The position numbers and the translations under genes were made by a program. Shown here piece by piece: positions 16,770 through 25,576 of a stretch of DNA of 64,000 nucleotides (position 1 is the stretch's first letter; every line of letters begins with the position of its first letter). Under the pieces are notes generated by a model, which made no database searches, was not told the DNA's origin, and was given only the letters and a program-made list of their open reading frames with translations. The stretch is taken from positions 1 to 64,000 of the forward strand of contig CAZROW010000002.1 of the NCBI GenBank assembly GCA_964601805.1, written 5' to 3'. This DNA comes from Eutrophocola sp964601805 (lineage in GTDB: Bacteria; Pseudomonadota; Gammaproteobacteria; Pseudomonadales; Pseudohongiellaceae).

Positions 16770-18245
16770 TCAGAACAGCCTGTTTATGCCATTGAGCGCT
16801 GCCACCTTGTAGGCCTCTGCCATGGTCGGGTAATTGAAGGTGGTATTGATGAAATACTTCAGGGTGTTGGCCTTGCCGCGCTGGTTCATGATGGCCTGGC
16901 CAATATGCACAATTTCCGAGGCCTGGTCACCGAAACAGTGGATACCCAGAATTTCCAGGGTTTCAAAATGGAAAATGATCTTGAGCATACCCACCTGGTC
17001 ACCAGTGATCTGGGCGCGGGCTATATTGCGGAAAAAGGCCTTGCCCACTTCGTAGGGTACCTTCTTTTCTGTCAGCTCATGCTCGGTATAGCCCACGGTA
17101 CTGATTTCGGGAATGGTATAGATGCCCGTGGCCACGTCATTGACGTAATGTAACTCGTCCGGGTTCAGTATGGCATTGGACGCCGCCCTGCCCTGGTCAT
17201 GGGCCGCACTGGCCAGTGACGGCCAACCAATAACATCACCGGCGGCATAGATATTCTCTACCGCTGTCTGGTATCGCTTGTTGACCTGGAGACGACCACG
17301 GCTGTCAGCTTCCAGCCCTACCGCGCCCAGGTTGAGCCTGTCGGTATTGCCGGTCCTGCCATTGGCCCACAACAGGATGTCACTCTTGATCTTCTTGCCG
17401 GACTCCAGGTAGGTGATCACATGATCCTTGTGATATTCCAGCTTGCTGAAATGTTCCTGGTGGCGGCAACGCACGCCCATGTTCTGCAGGTGGTAGCTCA
17501 GGGCATCGGTAATCTCGGTATCCAGGTAGGATAACAGGGAGCTTGCCGGGTTGATCATCTCCACCTTCATCTTCATGCCGGCAAAAATCGAGGCATATTC
17601 ACAGCCGATGACACCAGCTCCAATAATGGTGACCTTGCGTGGAGAGTGTTTCAGCTGCAGGATCGTGTCGCTGTTAAAGACCAGCGGATGGTCAAAGTTC
17701 ACCTCGTCAGGCCGGTAAGGACGGGAGCCGGTGGCGATAATGAAATTGTCAGCTTCCAGCAGGGTCTTGGTCTTGCCTTCAGTGACCTGCACCCGGTTGC
17801 CATCGACAAACTCAGCCATTCCCTTGTGTATCGGGACATTGTTGCGCTCGTAGGCATCGTTGCGCGACTTGCCCTGCTCGTCCATGACTCGTTCGGCCTG
17901 GGTCAGCGCCTGCTGGAACGTCAGCTTTTTCATGCCACCGAGTTCACGCAGCAGCGGGTTGTTATTGAATTGCAGTACCTGCTTGACGGAAAAACGGATG
18001 GCCTTGGAAGGTATGGTGCCCAGGAAAGTGCAGTTGCCGCCGGGATTCGGCTTGTCGCAGACAATGGCCGCCTTCTTGCCGGCCTTGGCGGCATTCATGG
18101 CCGCGGCTTCTCCCGCGGGACCACTACCGATGACGAGCAGGTCGTATTTCATTTTTGCTTTTTGCTTGGCCTTGCTTTTGGCCCCTGGTTTGGCTTTCTG
18201 TTTGGCCTTTTTTTCGTGTGTCTTGCTGGTTGTCGCTTTAGCCAT
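16770..18245 (-). CDS. sthA: soluble pyridine nucleotide transhydrogenase with Lys/Ala-rich N-terminal tail
   Basis: 491 aa, against 464-466 for E. coli SthA. It is an FAD flavoprotein that exchanges hydride between NADPH and NAD in the cytoplasm. The FAD loop VIGSGPAGEAAA, the GGNCTFLGTIPSKA segment (one Cys of the usual disulfide pair absent, as in SthA), and the NAD loop GAGVIGCEYAS are present, with the FAD contact GDVIGWPSLASAA. The extra ~31 N-terminal residues (KTHEKKAKQKAKPGAKSKAK region) resemble histone-H1-like tails. The ATG at 18245 lies 31 nt after apbE; an alternative ATG at 18152 would remove the tail. Neither has a strong ribosome site. Confidence 0.9.
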   Translation of the reverse strand: MAKATTSKTHEKKAKQKAKPGAKSKAKQKAKMKYDLLVIGSGPAGEAAAMNAAKAGKKAAIVCDKPNPGGNCTFLGTIPSKAIRFSVKQVLQFNNNPLLRELGGMKKLTFQQALTQAERVMDEQGKSRNDAYERNNVPIHKGMAEFVDGNRVQVTEGKTKTLLEADNFIIATGSRPYRPDEVNFDHPLVFNSDTILQLKHSPRKVTIIGAGVIGCEYASIFAGMKMKVEMINPASSLLSYLDTEITDALSYHLQNMGVRCRHQEHFSKLEYHKDHVITYLESGKKIKSDILLWANGRTGNTDRLNLGAVGLEADSRGRLQVNKRYQTAVENIYAAGDVIGWPSLASAAHDQGRAASNAILNPDELHYVNDVATGIYTIPEISTVGYTEHELTEKKVPYEVGKAFFRNIARAQITGDQVGMLKIIFHFETLEILGIHCFGDQASEIVHIGQAIMNQRGKANTLKYFINTTFNYPTMAEAYKVAALNGINRLF

Positions 18246-18276
18246 ATAAAGTCCGCAGGCAATGTTCCTGAATGGT

Positions 18277-19365
18277 TTAAAGGTATCGGTTGAATGCGTC
18301 GGTATGAAGTGCGCTGTAACCGCTCGCGCCATCAACGATGAAATAGGCTGCCAATTGTAATTCATTTGCCAGCTTCATGCCTGCCTCAACACCAAGTACA
18401 GACAATGCCGTGGCCCAGGCGTCGGCGTCCATGGCTGATCCGGCAATGACCGTGACCGATGCCAGGTCGTGACTGACAGGCCAGCCGCTGCGTGGATCAA
18501 TGGTATGGGAATATCGCTTCCCCTCGTGCATGAAGTAATTCCGGTAATTACCGGAAGCGGCAATCGCCAGTTCGGCAGCATTGGTGTTCAGGGACTGGAA
18601 CAGGCGCGATTGCCCCGGCACGGGACTCTCAATGCCGACTTGCCAGGACTCGCCGTCCGGCCTGGTGCCGTGGATCTTCACTTCTCCCCCGATTTCCACG
18701 AGAAAATCATTCAGTCCCCGGGCCTGCAGCAAACCGGCAAGGGTATCCACGGCATAGCCCTTGGCAATAGCCGACAAATCCAGCGTGATCCCGGCTGAGC
18801 GCATCACGGTGCTGTTCGTGGCATCCATTTCCAATCGGTCCATGCCCAGTTCCCCCAGGGCTTGCCGGATATCCGGTTCAGCGGGAATATCCTGCCGGGT
18901 TCCGGCTGGCCCAAATCCCCACAAGTCCACCAGGGGTTTGACGGTGATATCAAAGGCCCCCTGCGACTGCTGGTAAACCTTTTTCGCTGCTGTGAGGACT
19001 GTCATCAGTTCTGTGGCAACCAGCATGGGTTCTCCCGCCGGTTGCCTGTTCAGTTGGGATAACTGGGAGTCCGGGGTGTAAGTCGACATGAGCTGCCTGT
19101 CCAGGTAGGCAAGCCTGTCGGTGATAACTGTTTTCAGAGAGTCGCGGCTGGCCGCTTCGACCAGGCGGGTGGGCAGCAAGATCCGGTAGCGGGTGCCCAT
19201 GGTGGCGCCGGATAATTCCAGCAAGGCATTCTCGTTGCTGGATGCCAGTTCTTGCGGGTTAGTCAGGGATGGGTGAAACAGGGCCAGCGCTGCAAGCGCT
19301 GACAACAGGACGACCAGGGTCAGAAGCGGCAGCAGCCATGACTGATTGCTGCCGCTACTGGTCAT
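18277..19365 (-). CDS. apbE: FAD:protein FMN transferase (ApbE)
   Basis: 362 aa from the ATG at 19365, 1 nt after the gap stop; an in-frame ATG at 19386 would overlap gap by 20 bp. It has an N-terminal membrane or signal segment (LLPLLTLVVLLSALAALALF) followed by the periplasmic ApbE domain: GATMGTRYRI, TLDLSAIAKGYAVD, EIGGEVKIHGTR, HTIDPRSGWPV, and the metal-site DADAWATALSVLG. It covalently attaches FMN to Thr/Ser of partner proteins such as NqrB/NqrC and RnfD/RnfG. No Nqr or Rnf gene is present in this window, which is odd given the conserved position of the gene. Confidence 0.93.
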   Translation of the reverse strand: MTSSGSNQSWLLPLLTLVVLLSALAALALFHPSLTNPQELASSNENALLELSGATMGTRYRILLPTRLVEAASRDSLKTVITDRLAYLDRQLMSTYTPDSQLSQLNRQPAGEPMLVATELMTVLTAAKKVYQQSQGAFDITVKPLVDLWGFGPAGTRQDIPAEPDIRQALGELGMDRLEMDATNSTVMRSAGITLDLSAIAKGYAVDTLAGLLQARGLNDFLVEIGGEVKIHGTRPDGESWQVGIESPVPGQSRLFQSLNTNAAELAIAASGNYRNYFMHEGKRYSHTIDPRSGWPVSHDLASVTVIAGSAMDADAWATALSVLGVEAGMKLANELQLAAYFIVDGASGYSALHTDAFNRYL

Positions 19366-19366
19366 G

Positions 19367-20839
19367 CTAGTTGACCATGGATTCATCTTCCGGGTAGGAC
19401 AGGTATTTGACCCCTGCCATCATGTTGACCATTCTGACCACCTGCGCGCTGTAGCCATACTCGTTGTCATACCAGAGATAGAGAATCATGTTCTTGCCAT
19501 TCACGATGGTCGCCTTGGCATCCACGGTACAGGCCTCGCGGGAACCGATAAAGTCGGTAGAAACCGCATCCGGGGATTCGGTGTAACCGATCTGGTTCTG
19601 CAGCGGGGAATGCAGCGCAATCTCCCTGAGGTACTCGTTGATCTCTTCCTTGCTGGAAGAGGTCAACAATGTCAGGTTGATGATGGCGATGGAGACATTG
19701 GGGACCGGTACGCGTACAGCGTTACCCGTCAGCTTGCCTTCCAGCTCCGGTACCGCCTTGGAGACGGCCTTGGCCGCACCGGTTTCAGTAAGCACCATGT
19801 TCATGGGGGCACTGCGGCCACGACGATCGGCCTTGTGGTAGTTGTCGATCAGGTTCTGGTCGTTGGTGTAGGCATGCACCGTTTCCACGTGCCCGTGCAC
19901 GATGCCGTACTTGTCATTGATCAGTTTCAGCACCGGGGCAATGGCATTGGTGGTACAGGAGGCCGCTGAAATAATCTTGTCTTCAGGGGTGATCGACTCG
20001 TGGTTGATCCCCATGACGATATTTTTCAGGTCGCCCTTGCCAGGTGCCGTCAGCATAACCTTGCTGACGCCCTTGGATTTCAGGTGCTGGCCCAGGCCTG
20101 CCTCGTCACGCCAGATACCGGTGTTATCAATCACCAGGGCATCTTCAATGCCGTACTGGGTGTAATCGATGCTGTCAGGGCTGTCCGCGTAGATGATCTC
20201 GATCACGTTGCCATTGGCGATAATGCGATTGTTGTCTTCCTCAATACGAACCGTTCCCGAAAAGGAACCATGCACGGAATCATTCCTGAGCAGGTTGACA
20301 CGTTTTTCCAGGTCACCCGCACCGGCTTTACGCACAACGATGGCCCGCAGGCGCATGACCTGGCGATTGCCGGTCTGTTCCAGCAGCAGGCGTGTCACCA
20401 GGCGACCGATTCGGCCAAAACCGTAGAGAATGATATCGGTGGGCTTTTCAATGGGCTTATGCTGGACGCCGACCAGGTGAGACAGTTCCCTGGCCACCAG
20501 GGCATCAAGGTCCACGTTCTCGTCTTCTTCCAGGGCTTCCATGTACTGGACAGTCAGTTTGCCCAGGTCAATCTGGCACGGGCACAGGTCCAGCTTGGCA
20601 ATCGACTTGAGCACCGGGTTGCTTTCGAATTCGGACAATTCGTTCCTGGCGACTTCGCGTACACGGCGATGTGACTTCATGATATTGGCCACTGAACGAT
20701 TGTTCAGGGTTCTGCCGTACAGAAATATCTGGACACCCTTTTCATTTTCCAGTTTTCCCATCAGGGGCAGCATTTCCTGGGCTAGCGCTTCCCTGGCCTT
20801 CCAGTCGCCAAAATAGTCGTCTACATTCGGTCGTTCCAC
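19367..20839 (-). CDS. gap: glyceraldehyde-3-phosphate dehydrogenase with long N-terminal extension
   Basis: 490 aa. The first ~130 residues form a helical extension found in a Pseudomonas/Vibrio GAPDH subgroup. The Rossmann loop YGFGRIGRLV follows at about residue 138, then the catalytic SAASCTTNAIAP, the conserved RRGRSAPMNM and the C-terminal WYDNEYGYSAQV. It catalyses NAD(P)-dependent interconversion of glyceraldehyde-3-phosphate and 1,3-bisphosphoglycerate; the direction and cofactor of this subgroup cannot be read from sequence. The start is GTG (20837-20839) with a CAGGA ribosome site 9 nt upstream. It is first in gap-apbE-sthA and divergent from mfd. Confidence 0.93.
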   Translation of the reverse strand: MERPNVDDYFGDWKAREALAQEMLPLMGKLENEKGVQIFLYGRTLNNRSVANIMKSHRRVREVARNELSEFESNPVLKSIAKLDLCPCQIDLGKLTVQYMEALEEDENVDLDALVARELSHLVGVQHKPIEKPTDIILYGFGRIGRLVTRLLLEQTGNRQVMRLRAIVVRKAGAGDLEKRVNLLRNDSVHGSFSGTVRIEEDNNRIIANGNVIEIIYADSPDSIDYTQYGIEDALVIDNTGIWRDEAGLGQHLKSKGVSKVMLTAPGKGDLKNIVMGINHESITPEDKIISAASCTTNAIAPVLKLINDKYGIVHGHVETVHAYTNDQNLIDNYHKADRRGRSAPMNMVLTETGAAKAVSKAVPELEGKLTGNAVRVPVPNVSIAIINLTLLTSSSKEEINEYLREIALHSPLQNQIGYTESPDAVSTDFIGSREACTVDAKATIVNGKNMILYLWYDNEYGYSAQVVRMVNMMAGVKYLSYPEDESMVN

Positions 20840-20988
20840 TAGATAAATTCCTGTAATATTGGTTTCAGATTTCGGGGTTAAAAAGAAGGCGCGTATTATC
20901 CAAGGATGTACATGAGAAGTCCATTATCAGGCCCGGATTTCACCCTCTATTGAGCACACCCGTTGACGGGGCTTGGGCAAAACTTAAA

Positions 20989-21024
20989 CAACTCTTTAAT
21001 CAACTCTTTAATCAATTCTTTAAT
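20989..21024. repeat. three tandem 12-bp repeats
   Basis: Units CAACTCTTTAAT at 20989-21000 and 21001-21012, then CAATTCTTTAAT at 21013-21024. The array sits just before the assembly gap and may have more copies in the real chromosome. Confidence 0.8.
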
Positions 21025-21071
21025 TAACAACAGGAATAACGCAGCAGTAACTCCTCCCCTGCCAGCTTATC

Positions 21072-21171
21072 NNNNNNNNNNNNNNNNNNNNNNNNNNNNN
21101 NNNNNNNNNNNNNNNNNNNNNNNNNNNNNNNNNNNNNNNNNNNNNNNNNNNNNNNNNNNNNNNNNNNNNNN
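21072..21171. other. assembly gap (100 N) flanked by a 55-nt exact duplicate
   Basis: Bases 21017-21071 and 21172-21226 are identical. A fixed 100-N run with an exact 55-nt overlap on both sides is the signature of two contigs ending in the same k-mer (k about 55) and joined by a default-length gap. It is more likely an assembly artefact than a real duplication. Confidence 0.85.
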
Positions 21172-21231
21172 TCTTTAATTAACAACAGGAATAACGCAGC
21201 AGTAACTCCTCCCCTGCCAGCTTATCAAGCG

Positions 21232-24200
21232 ATGAACCAGTTACAACTCAAGTCATTGCCCCGCATTGAAGGTGCCGGGGAAAAACAGCGTTGGGACGGT
21301 GTTTCCGGCGCCGGCACCAGTATGGTGATTACGCACTATACCGCCCAGCATGGTGGACTGAGTGTCGTGGTCACTGAAAACAGCCAGCAGGCAGAGCGCC
21401 TGCAGGCCGAGGCGGCCTTTTTCAATGCCGAAGGCGTGAGCCTGCTGGAGTTTCCCGACTGGGAGATACTGCCTTATGACAACTTCTCCCCACACCAGGA
21501 CATTATCTCCCGGCGCCTGACCACCCTGTCAGAACTGCCTGCTGCCAACAAGGCGATCCTAGTGATTCCCGTGAGCACCCTGCTGCACAGGCTGGTACCG
21601 GCCTCCTATATCAAGGGCATGAGCCTGAGCCTTCAGGTGGGACAGCAACTGGACCTGGCCGGTATGCGCAGGGAACTGGAAGCTGCCGGTTACCTTTGCG
21701 TGGAATCTGTCTACGAACATGGCGAATTCGCCGTACGCGGTTCCATCATGGACATCTTTCCCATGGGCGGTCTGGCCCCGGTACGCATAGAACTGTTTGA
21801 TGACGAGATTGAAAGCCTGCGTCACTTTGATGCCGAAACCCAGCTCTCAAAGGACACCATCACAGCTATCGACCTGTTGCCGGGCAAGGAATTCCCCCTG
21901 ACAGAGAAAGGCATCACGACTTTCAGGCAGAATTTCCGGGAACGCTTTGATATTGATGTCCGCAAGTGTCCCCTATATGACGATATTTCCCGTGGTAATG
22001 CGGTGGCCGGTATCGAATATTACCTGCCTCTGTTTTTCGAGCAGCTCGCAACACTGTTTGACTACCTGCCACAGGACACGACCTTTTTTACTGTCGGGGA
22101 AGTGGCAGAGGCGGCCGACCTGTTCTGGCATGATATCCGCCTGCGCTATGAAGATCGCCGCGTTGATCCGGAACGTCCCCTGCTGCCACCGGCAGAGCTG
22201 TTCCAGGCTACCGAGGAACTGTTTGCTGCCATCAATACCTACCCGCAACTCAACCTGCAGGCAGCAACCGGAAAAAGCGGTCATGCCACCCTGCCAACCC
22301 GGGGCATGCCGGAACTGGACGTGGAACACAAACGGGATCGGCCCCTGCAGAAAGTGGAGGAATTTGTAGCCGGGCTGGACAACACGCCCGTGCTGTTTTG
22401 CGCAGATTCACCGGGCCGTCGCGAAGCCCTGCTGGAACTGCTCGGCAGTACCGGCATGAAACTGAAGCCCGTACAAAACTGGCAGGAATTTGAGCAGTTG
22501 CGTCCACCGCTGGGGATCACGGTGGCCCCACTGGAATCCGGAATCTGGCTGGAGACACCCGACCTGGCCCTGGTCACCGAGAGCCAGCTGTTTGCCGATC
22601 ACGTCAGCCAGCCCCGGCGTCGTGGCAAATTTACAGACAATGCCGACTTCATTATCAAGAGTCTCACCGAACTGCACCGGGATGCTCCCGTGGTTCACAT
22701 TGACCACGGTATTGGCCGCTACAAGGGGCTGGAAACCTTCGAAGTGGAAGGACAGCTCACTGAATTCCTTATCCTGGAATATGCTGACAGCGCCAAGCTG
22801 TATGTGCCTGTCTCCTCCCTGCACCTGATCAATCGTTACAGTGGTGCCGATGCAGATCATGCGCCCCTGAGCAAACTGGGCAGTGACCAGTGGGAGAAAG
22901 CCAAGCACAAGGCCGCCGAAAAAGTCATCGACGTCGCTGCCGAACTGCTGGACGTCTATGCCCGCAGGGAAGCCCAGAAAGGCAAAAAGTTTAACCTGCC
23001 CGTTGATGACTACCGCCTGTTCACCAATGACTTCCCCTTCGAGGAAACAGAAGACCAGGAAGAGACCATCAAGGCCGTACTCGCCGACCTGCAGCAGGAG
23101 AAAGCCATGGACAGGCTGGTATGCGGCGATGTCGGTTTTGGTAAAACCGAGGTGGCCCTGCGCGCTGCCTTTATTGCTATCAACAATAATACCCAGGTGG
23201 CCATTCTGGTGCCGACGACCCTGTTAGCCCAGCAGCATTATGACAATTTCAAGGACCGTTTTGCCGATTGGCCTGTCAATATCGCGCTGATGTCCCGCTT
23301 TGTCTCCAGCAAACAGCACACCAGCAATATGGCTGACCTGGCCAATGGCAAAGTGGATATCGTCATCGGTACGCACAAACTGCTGCAAAGCGATGTCAAA
23401 TACAAAAACCTGGGACTGCTGATTATCGACGAGGAACACCGCTTTGGTGTACGCCAGAAAGAACGTCTCAAGGCCCTGCGTGCCAATGTCGACATCCTTA
23501 CGCTGACGGCAACGCCGATCCCCCGCACACTGAACATGGCCATGTCCGGTATTCGTGATTTGTCCATCATTGCCACGCCACCGGCACGCCGGTTATCCAT
23601 CAAGACCTTCGTCAGGCAGTCGACACCCGGACTGATCAAGGAGGCCATCCAGCGTGAATTGCTGCGCGGTGGGCAGGTCTTTTACCTGCACAACGAAGTC
23701 AAGACCATCGAGAATGCCGCCGATGAAATTCGCCAGCTGATTCCCGAAGCCAAGGTCTGTGTGGGGCATGGCCAATTACGTGAAAGCCGCCTGGAAAAAG
23801 TCATGTCCGATTTTTACCATCGCCGCTACAACGTGCTGGTTTGCTCAACCATCATTGAAACAGGGATAGACATTCCCACTGCTAACACCATCATTGTGGA
23901 ACGTGCAGACAAATTCGGGCTGGCACAGCTGCACCAGTTGCGCGGCCGTGTTGGCCGGTCCCATCACCAGGCTTACGCCTACCTGTTAACACCGAATCCG
24001 AAAGCCATGAGTGCGGACGCCCTCAAGCGTATTGATGCCATCGGCAGTGCCGACACCCTAGGTGCCGGGTTTGTACTGGCAAGTCATGATCTGGAAATTC
24101 GCGGTGCCGGTGAACTGCTGGGCGACGAACAAAGCGGGCATATCCAGACTATCGGTTTTTCCCTGTACAGCGAAATGCTGGATCACACGGTCAAGCTGAT

Positions 24201-24696
24201 GAAACAAGGCAAGCACCCGGACCTTAACCGGCCGATCCATACCGGCACGGAAATCAACCTGCATATCCCGGCCCTGATTACTGAAGATTACCTGCCGGAT
24301 GTGCATACGCGACTCATGATGTACAAGCGTATCGCCAACGCCGGCAGTACCCGGGAACTCGATAACCTGAAAGTGGAAATGATTGACCGTTTTGGCCTGT
24401 TACCAGAACCCACCAAGCTGCTGTTTGAAGTCACGCATTTGAAACTGGTTGCCGACTCGCTGGGGATCAGCAAGGTGGAAGCCAACGCCCGTTTTGGCAA
24501 GGTCATATTCAATACGGACACTACTGTCGATCCCTACGCCGTCGTCAAACTGGTCCAGGACAAACCTGCCGTTTTCTCCCTGGCAGGCGCAACAGAGTTG
24601 AAGTTTCGCCACGAGCTGTCAGAAGCCCGTGACCGCATAGCCTTCACCCGCGACATGCTGGCTGCTTTAACTCCTGAATCGCTTCAGGTAGCCTGA
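21232..24696 (+). CDS. mfd: transcription-repair coupling factor Mfd
   Basis: 1154 aa (E. coli 1148). It is a DNA translocase that removes RNA polymerase stalled at lesions and recruits UvrA. The N-terminal third is the UvrB-like module, including DWEILPYDNFSPHQDIISRR. The RNA-polymerase-interacting domain (HIDHGIGRYKGLE) is at about residue 490. The helicase motor has Walker A GDVGFGKTEVA near residue 632 and DEEHRFG near 733, then LRGRVGRS. The C-terminal TRCF domain is complete. ATG at 21232; the ribosome site is weak. It is followed after 4 nt by csiV. Confidence 0.98.
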   Translation: MNQLQLKSLPRIEGAGEKQRWDGVSGAGTSMVITHYTAQHGGLSVVVTENSQQAERLQAEAAFFNAEGVSLLEFPDWEILPYDNFSPHQDIISRRLTTLSELPAANKAILVIPVSTLLHRLVPASYIKGMSLSLQVGQQLDLAGMRRELEAAGYLCVESVYEHGEFAVRGSIMDIFPMGGLAPVRIELFDDEIESLRHFDAETQLSKDTITAIDLLPGKEFPLTEKGITTFRQNFRERFDIDVRKCPLYDDISRGNAVAGIEYYLPLFFEQLATLFDYLPQDTTFFTVGEVAEAADLFWHDIRLRYEDRRVDPERPLLPPAELFQATEELFAAINTYPQLNLQAATGKSGHATLPTRGMPELDVEHKRDRPLQKVEEFVAGLDNTPVLFCADSPGRREALLELLGSTGMKLKPVQNWQEFEQLRPPLGITVAPLESGIWLETPDLALVTESQLFADHVSQPRRRGKFTDNADFIIKSLTELHRDAPVVHIDHGIGRYKGLETFEVEGQLTEFLILEYADSAKLYVPVSSLHLINRYSGADADHAPLSKLGSDQWEKAKHKAAEKVIDVAAELLDVYARREAQKGKKFNLPVDDYRLFTNDFPFEETEDQEETIKAVLADLQQEKAMDRLVCGDVGFGKTEVALRAAFIAINNNTQVAILVPTTLLAQQHYDNFKDRFADWPVNIALMSRFVSSKQHTSNMADLANGKVDIVIGTHKLLQSDVKYKNLGLLIIDEEHRFGVRQKERLKALRANVDILTLTATPIPRTLNMAMSGIRDLSIIATPPARRLSIKTFVRQSTPGLIKEAIQRELLRGGQVFYLHNEVKTIENAADEIRQLIPEAKVCVGHGQLRESRLEKVMSDFYHRRYNVLVCSTIIETGIDIPTANTIIVERADKFGLAQLHQLRGRVGRSHHQAYAYLLTPNPKAMSADALKRIDAIGSADTLGAGFVLASHDLEIRGAGELLGDEQSGHIQTIGFSLYSEMLDHTVKLMKQGKHPDLNRPIHTGTEINLHIPALITEDYLPDVHTRLMMYKRIANAGSTRELDNLKVEMIDRFGLLPEPTKLLFEVTHLKLVADSLGISKVEANARFGKVIFNTDTTVDPYAVVKLVQDKPAVFSLAGATELKFRHELSEARDRIAFTRDMLAALTPESLQVA

Positions 24697-24700
24697 GACC

Positions 24701-25561
24701 ATGAAACGCCTGCCATACCTGCTCATTCCTGTTTTATTTGCCTGCCTGGCAAACCAGGCTGTGCTGGCCCAGGGATTCAGTTATGACGGCAATCGCTGGT
24801 ATGAACTGGAAGTCAGCATCTTCAGTCATGAAAATGGCGGCAGCAGTAACGAACAGGTCATTACCGGCCATATTGACCTGAGTTACCCGGAACTCATACT
24901 TTTGCTTGAACCCGCTGTGAGCAGTTTCATGGTGGATTTTGCCCCGGACAATCCCCTGCCGGTCTTCCAGTCCCCGGCACTGCAACCACAAACACCGGCT
25001 GAAACCGTGTTGATCGGACCAGAGACGGCCCCGGGTGAAAGTGATTTCAGGCTGACTGATTTCTCCCGTGATCCCTATATCGCACTGGGCAGTGATGAAG
25101 CGGAGTTTTCCGAATACAACCGGGATATAGAACGCTCCCCCGATCATCGACTGCTGTTTCATGCCGTCTGGCGACAGCCGGTATTGAACCAGGTGCAGGC
25201 AACGGCGATTTTTGTCAGTGGCGGGGATCAGTATGGCAGGCATCATGAACTGGAAGGCAGCCTGCGTTTCAGTTTCAACGTTAACCGCGTGGACGTGGAA
25301 GCCCGGCTCTGGCTTGCTACATTTTCCGCCTTTGCCTTTACCAATGCTGGCAATCCTGACTGGCAATTGCCAGACCCACCGTTCAAGACAGGTGATGAGA
25401 CATTAACGCTGGAATTGCCGGTCACCGATATTGGCTACATGGACCAGGTCCGGCCCATGATCAGTAATGAACTGCACTACCTGGATCATCCCGATTTCGG
25501 CATGCTGGTACAGATCCGGCCTTACGAGTTACCCCAGCCCACGAACTTTGCTTTTGAATAG
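24701..25561 (+). CDS. csiV: CsiV-family periplasmic protein
   Basis: 286 aa with a clear signal peptide (LPYLLIPVLFACLANQAVLA, cleavage before QGFSY). The mature start WYELEVSIFSH matches the family hallmark WY.vEVl.F. CsiV was described in Vibrio cholerae as a peptidoglycan-binding factor needed for activity of the outer-membrane lipoprotein-PBP system; its gene lies next to mfd in many gammaproteobacteria. Here it starts 4 nt after mfd, so the two are cotranscribed. The mid part (about residues 145-205) has strands resembling an outer-envelope domain. Converges with the phosphorylase gene 15 nt away. Confidence 0.8.
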   Translation: MKRLPYLLIPVLFACLANQAVLAQGFSYDGNRWYELEVSIFSHENGGSSNEQVITGHIDLSYPELILLLEPAVSSFMVDFAPDNPLPVFQSPALQPQTPAETVLIGPETAPGESDFRLTDFSRDPYIALGSDEAEFSEYNRDIERSPDHRLLFHAVWRQPVLNQVQATAIFVSGGDQYGRHHELEGSLRFSFNVNRVDVEARLWLATFSAFAFTNAGNPDWQLPDPPFKTGDETLTLELPVTDIGYMDQVRPMISNELHYLDHPDFGMLVQIRPYELPQPTNFAFE

Positions 25562-25576
25562 GGTGCCCTGCCCGGA

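Larger units (their letters stand above)
20840..21231. other. gap/mfd divergent intergenic region containing an assembly gap
   Basis: No gene. It contains three tandem 12-bp units (20989-21024), a 55-nt sequence present on both sides of a run of 100 N, and the 5-prime flank of mfd. The apparent ORF spanning the N run is meaningless. Promoters for gap and mfd must lie here but cannot be placed with confidence because of the gap. Confidence 0.8.

Noticed and set aside
17646..18293. 215-aa plus-strand ORF opposite sthA
   Set aside because: It is an antisense shadow; the SthA frame has all FAD and NAD motifs.
20989..21024. CRISPR array
   Set aside because: The 12-bp repeats are directly tandem with no spacers and no cas genes.
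20963..21178. 71-aa ORF with repeated NSLI units
   Set aside because: It crosses the N run, and the repeats are the 12-bp tandem array; no coding support.
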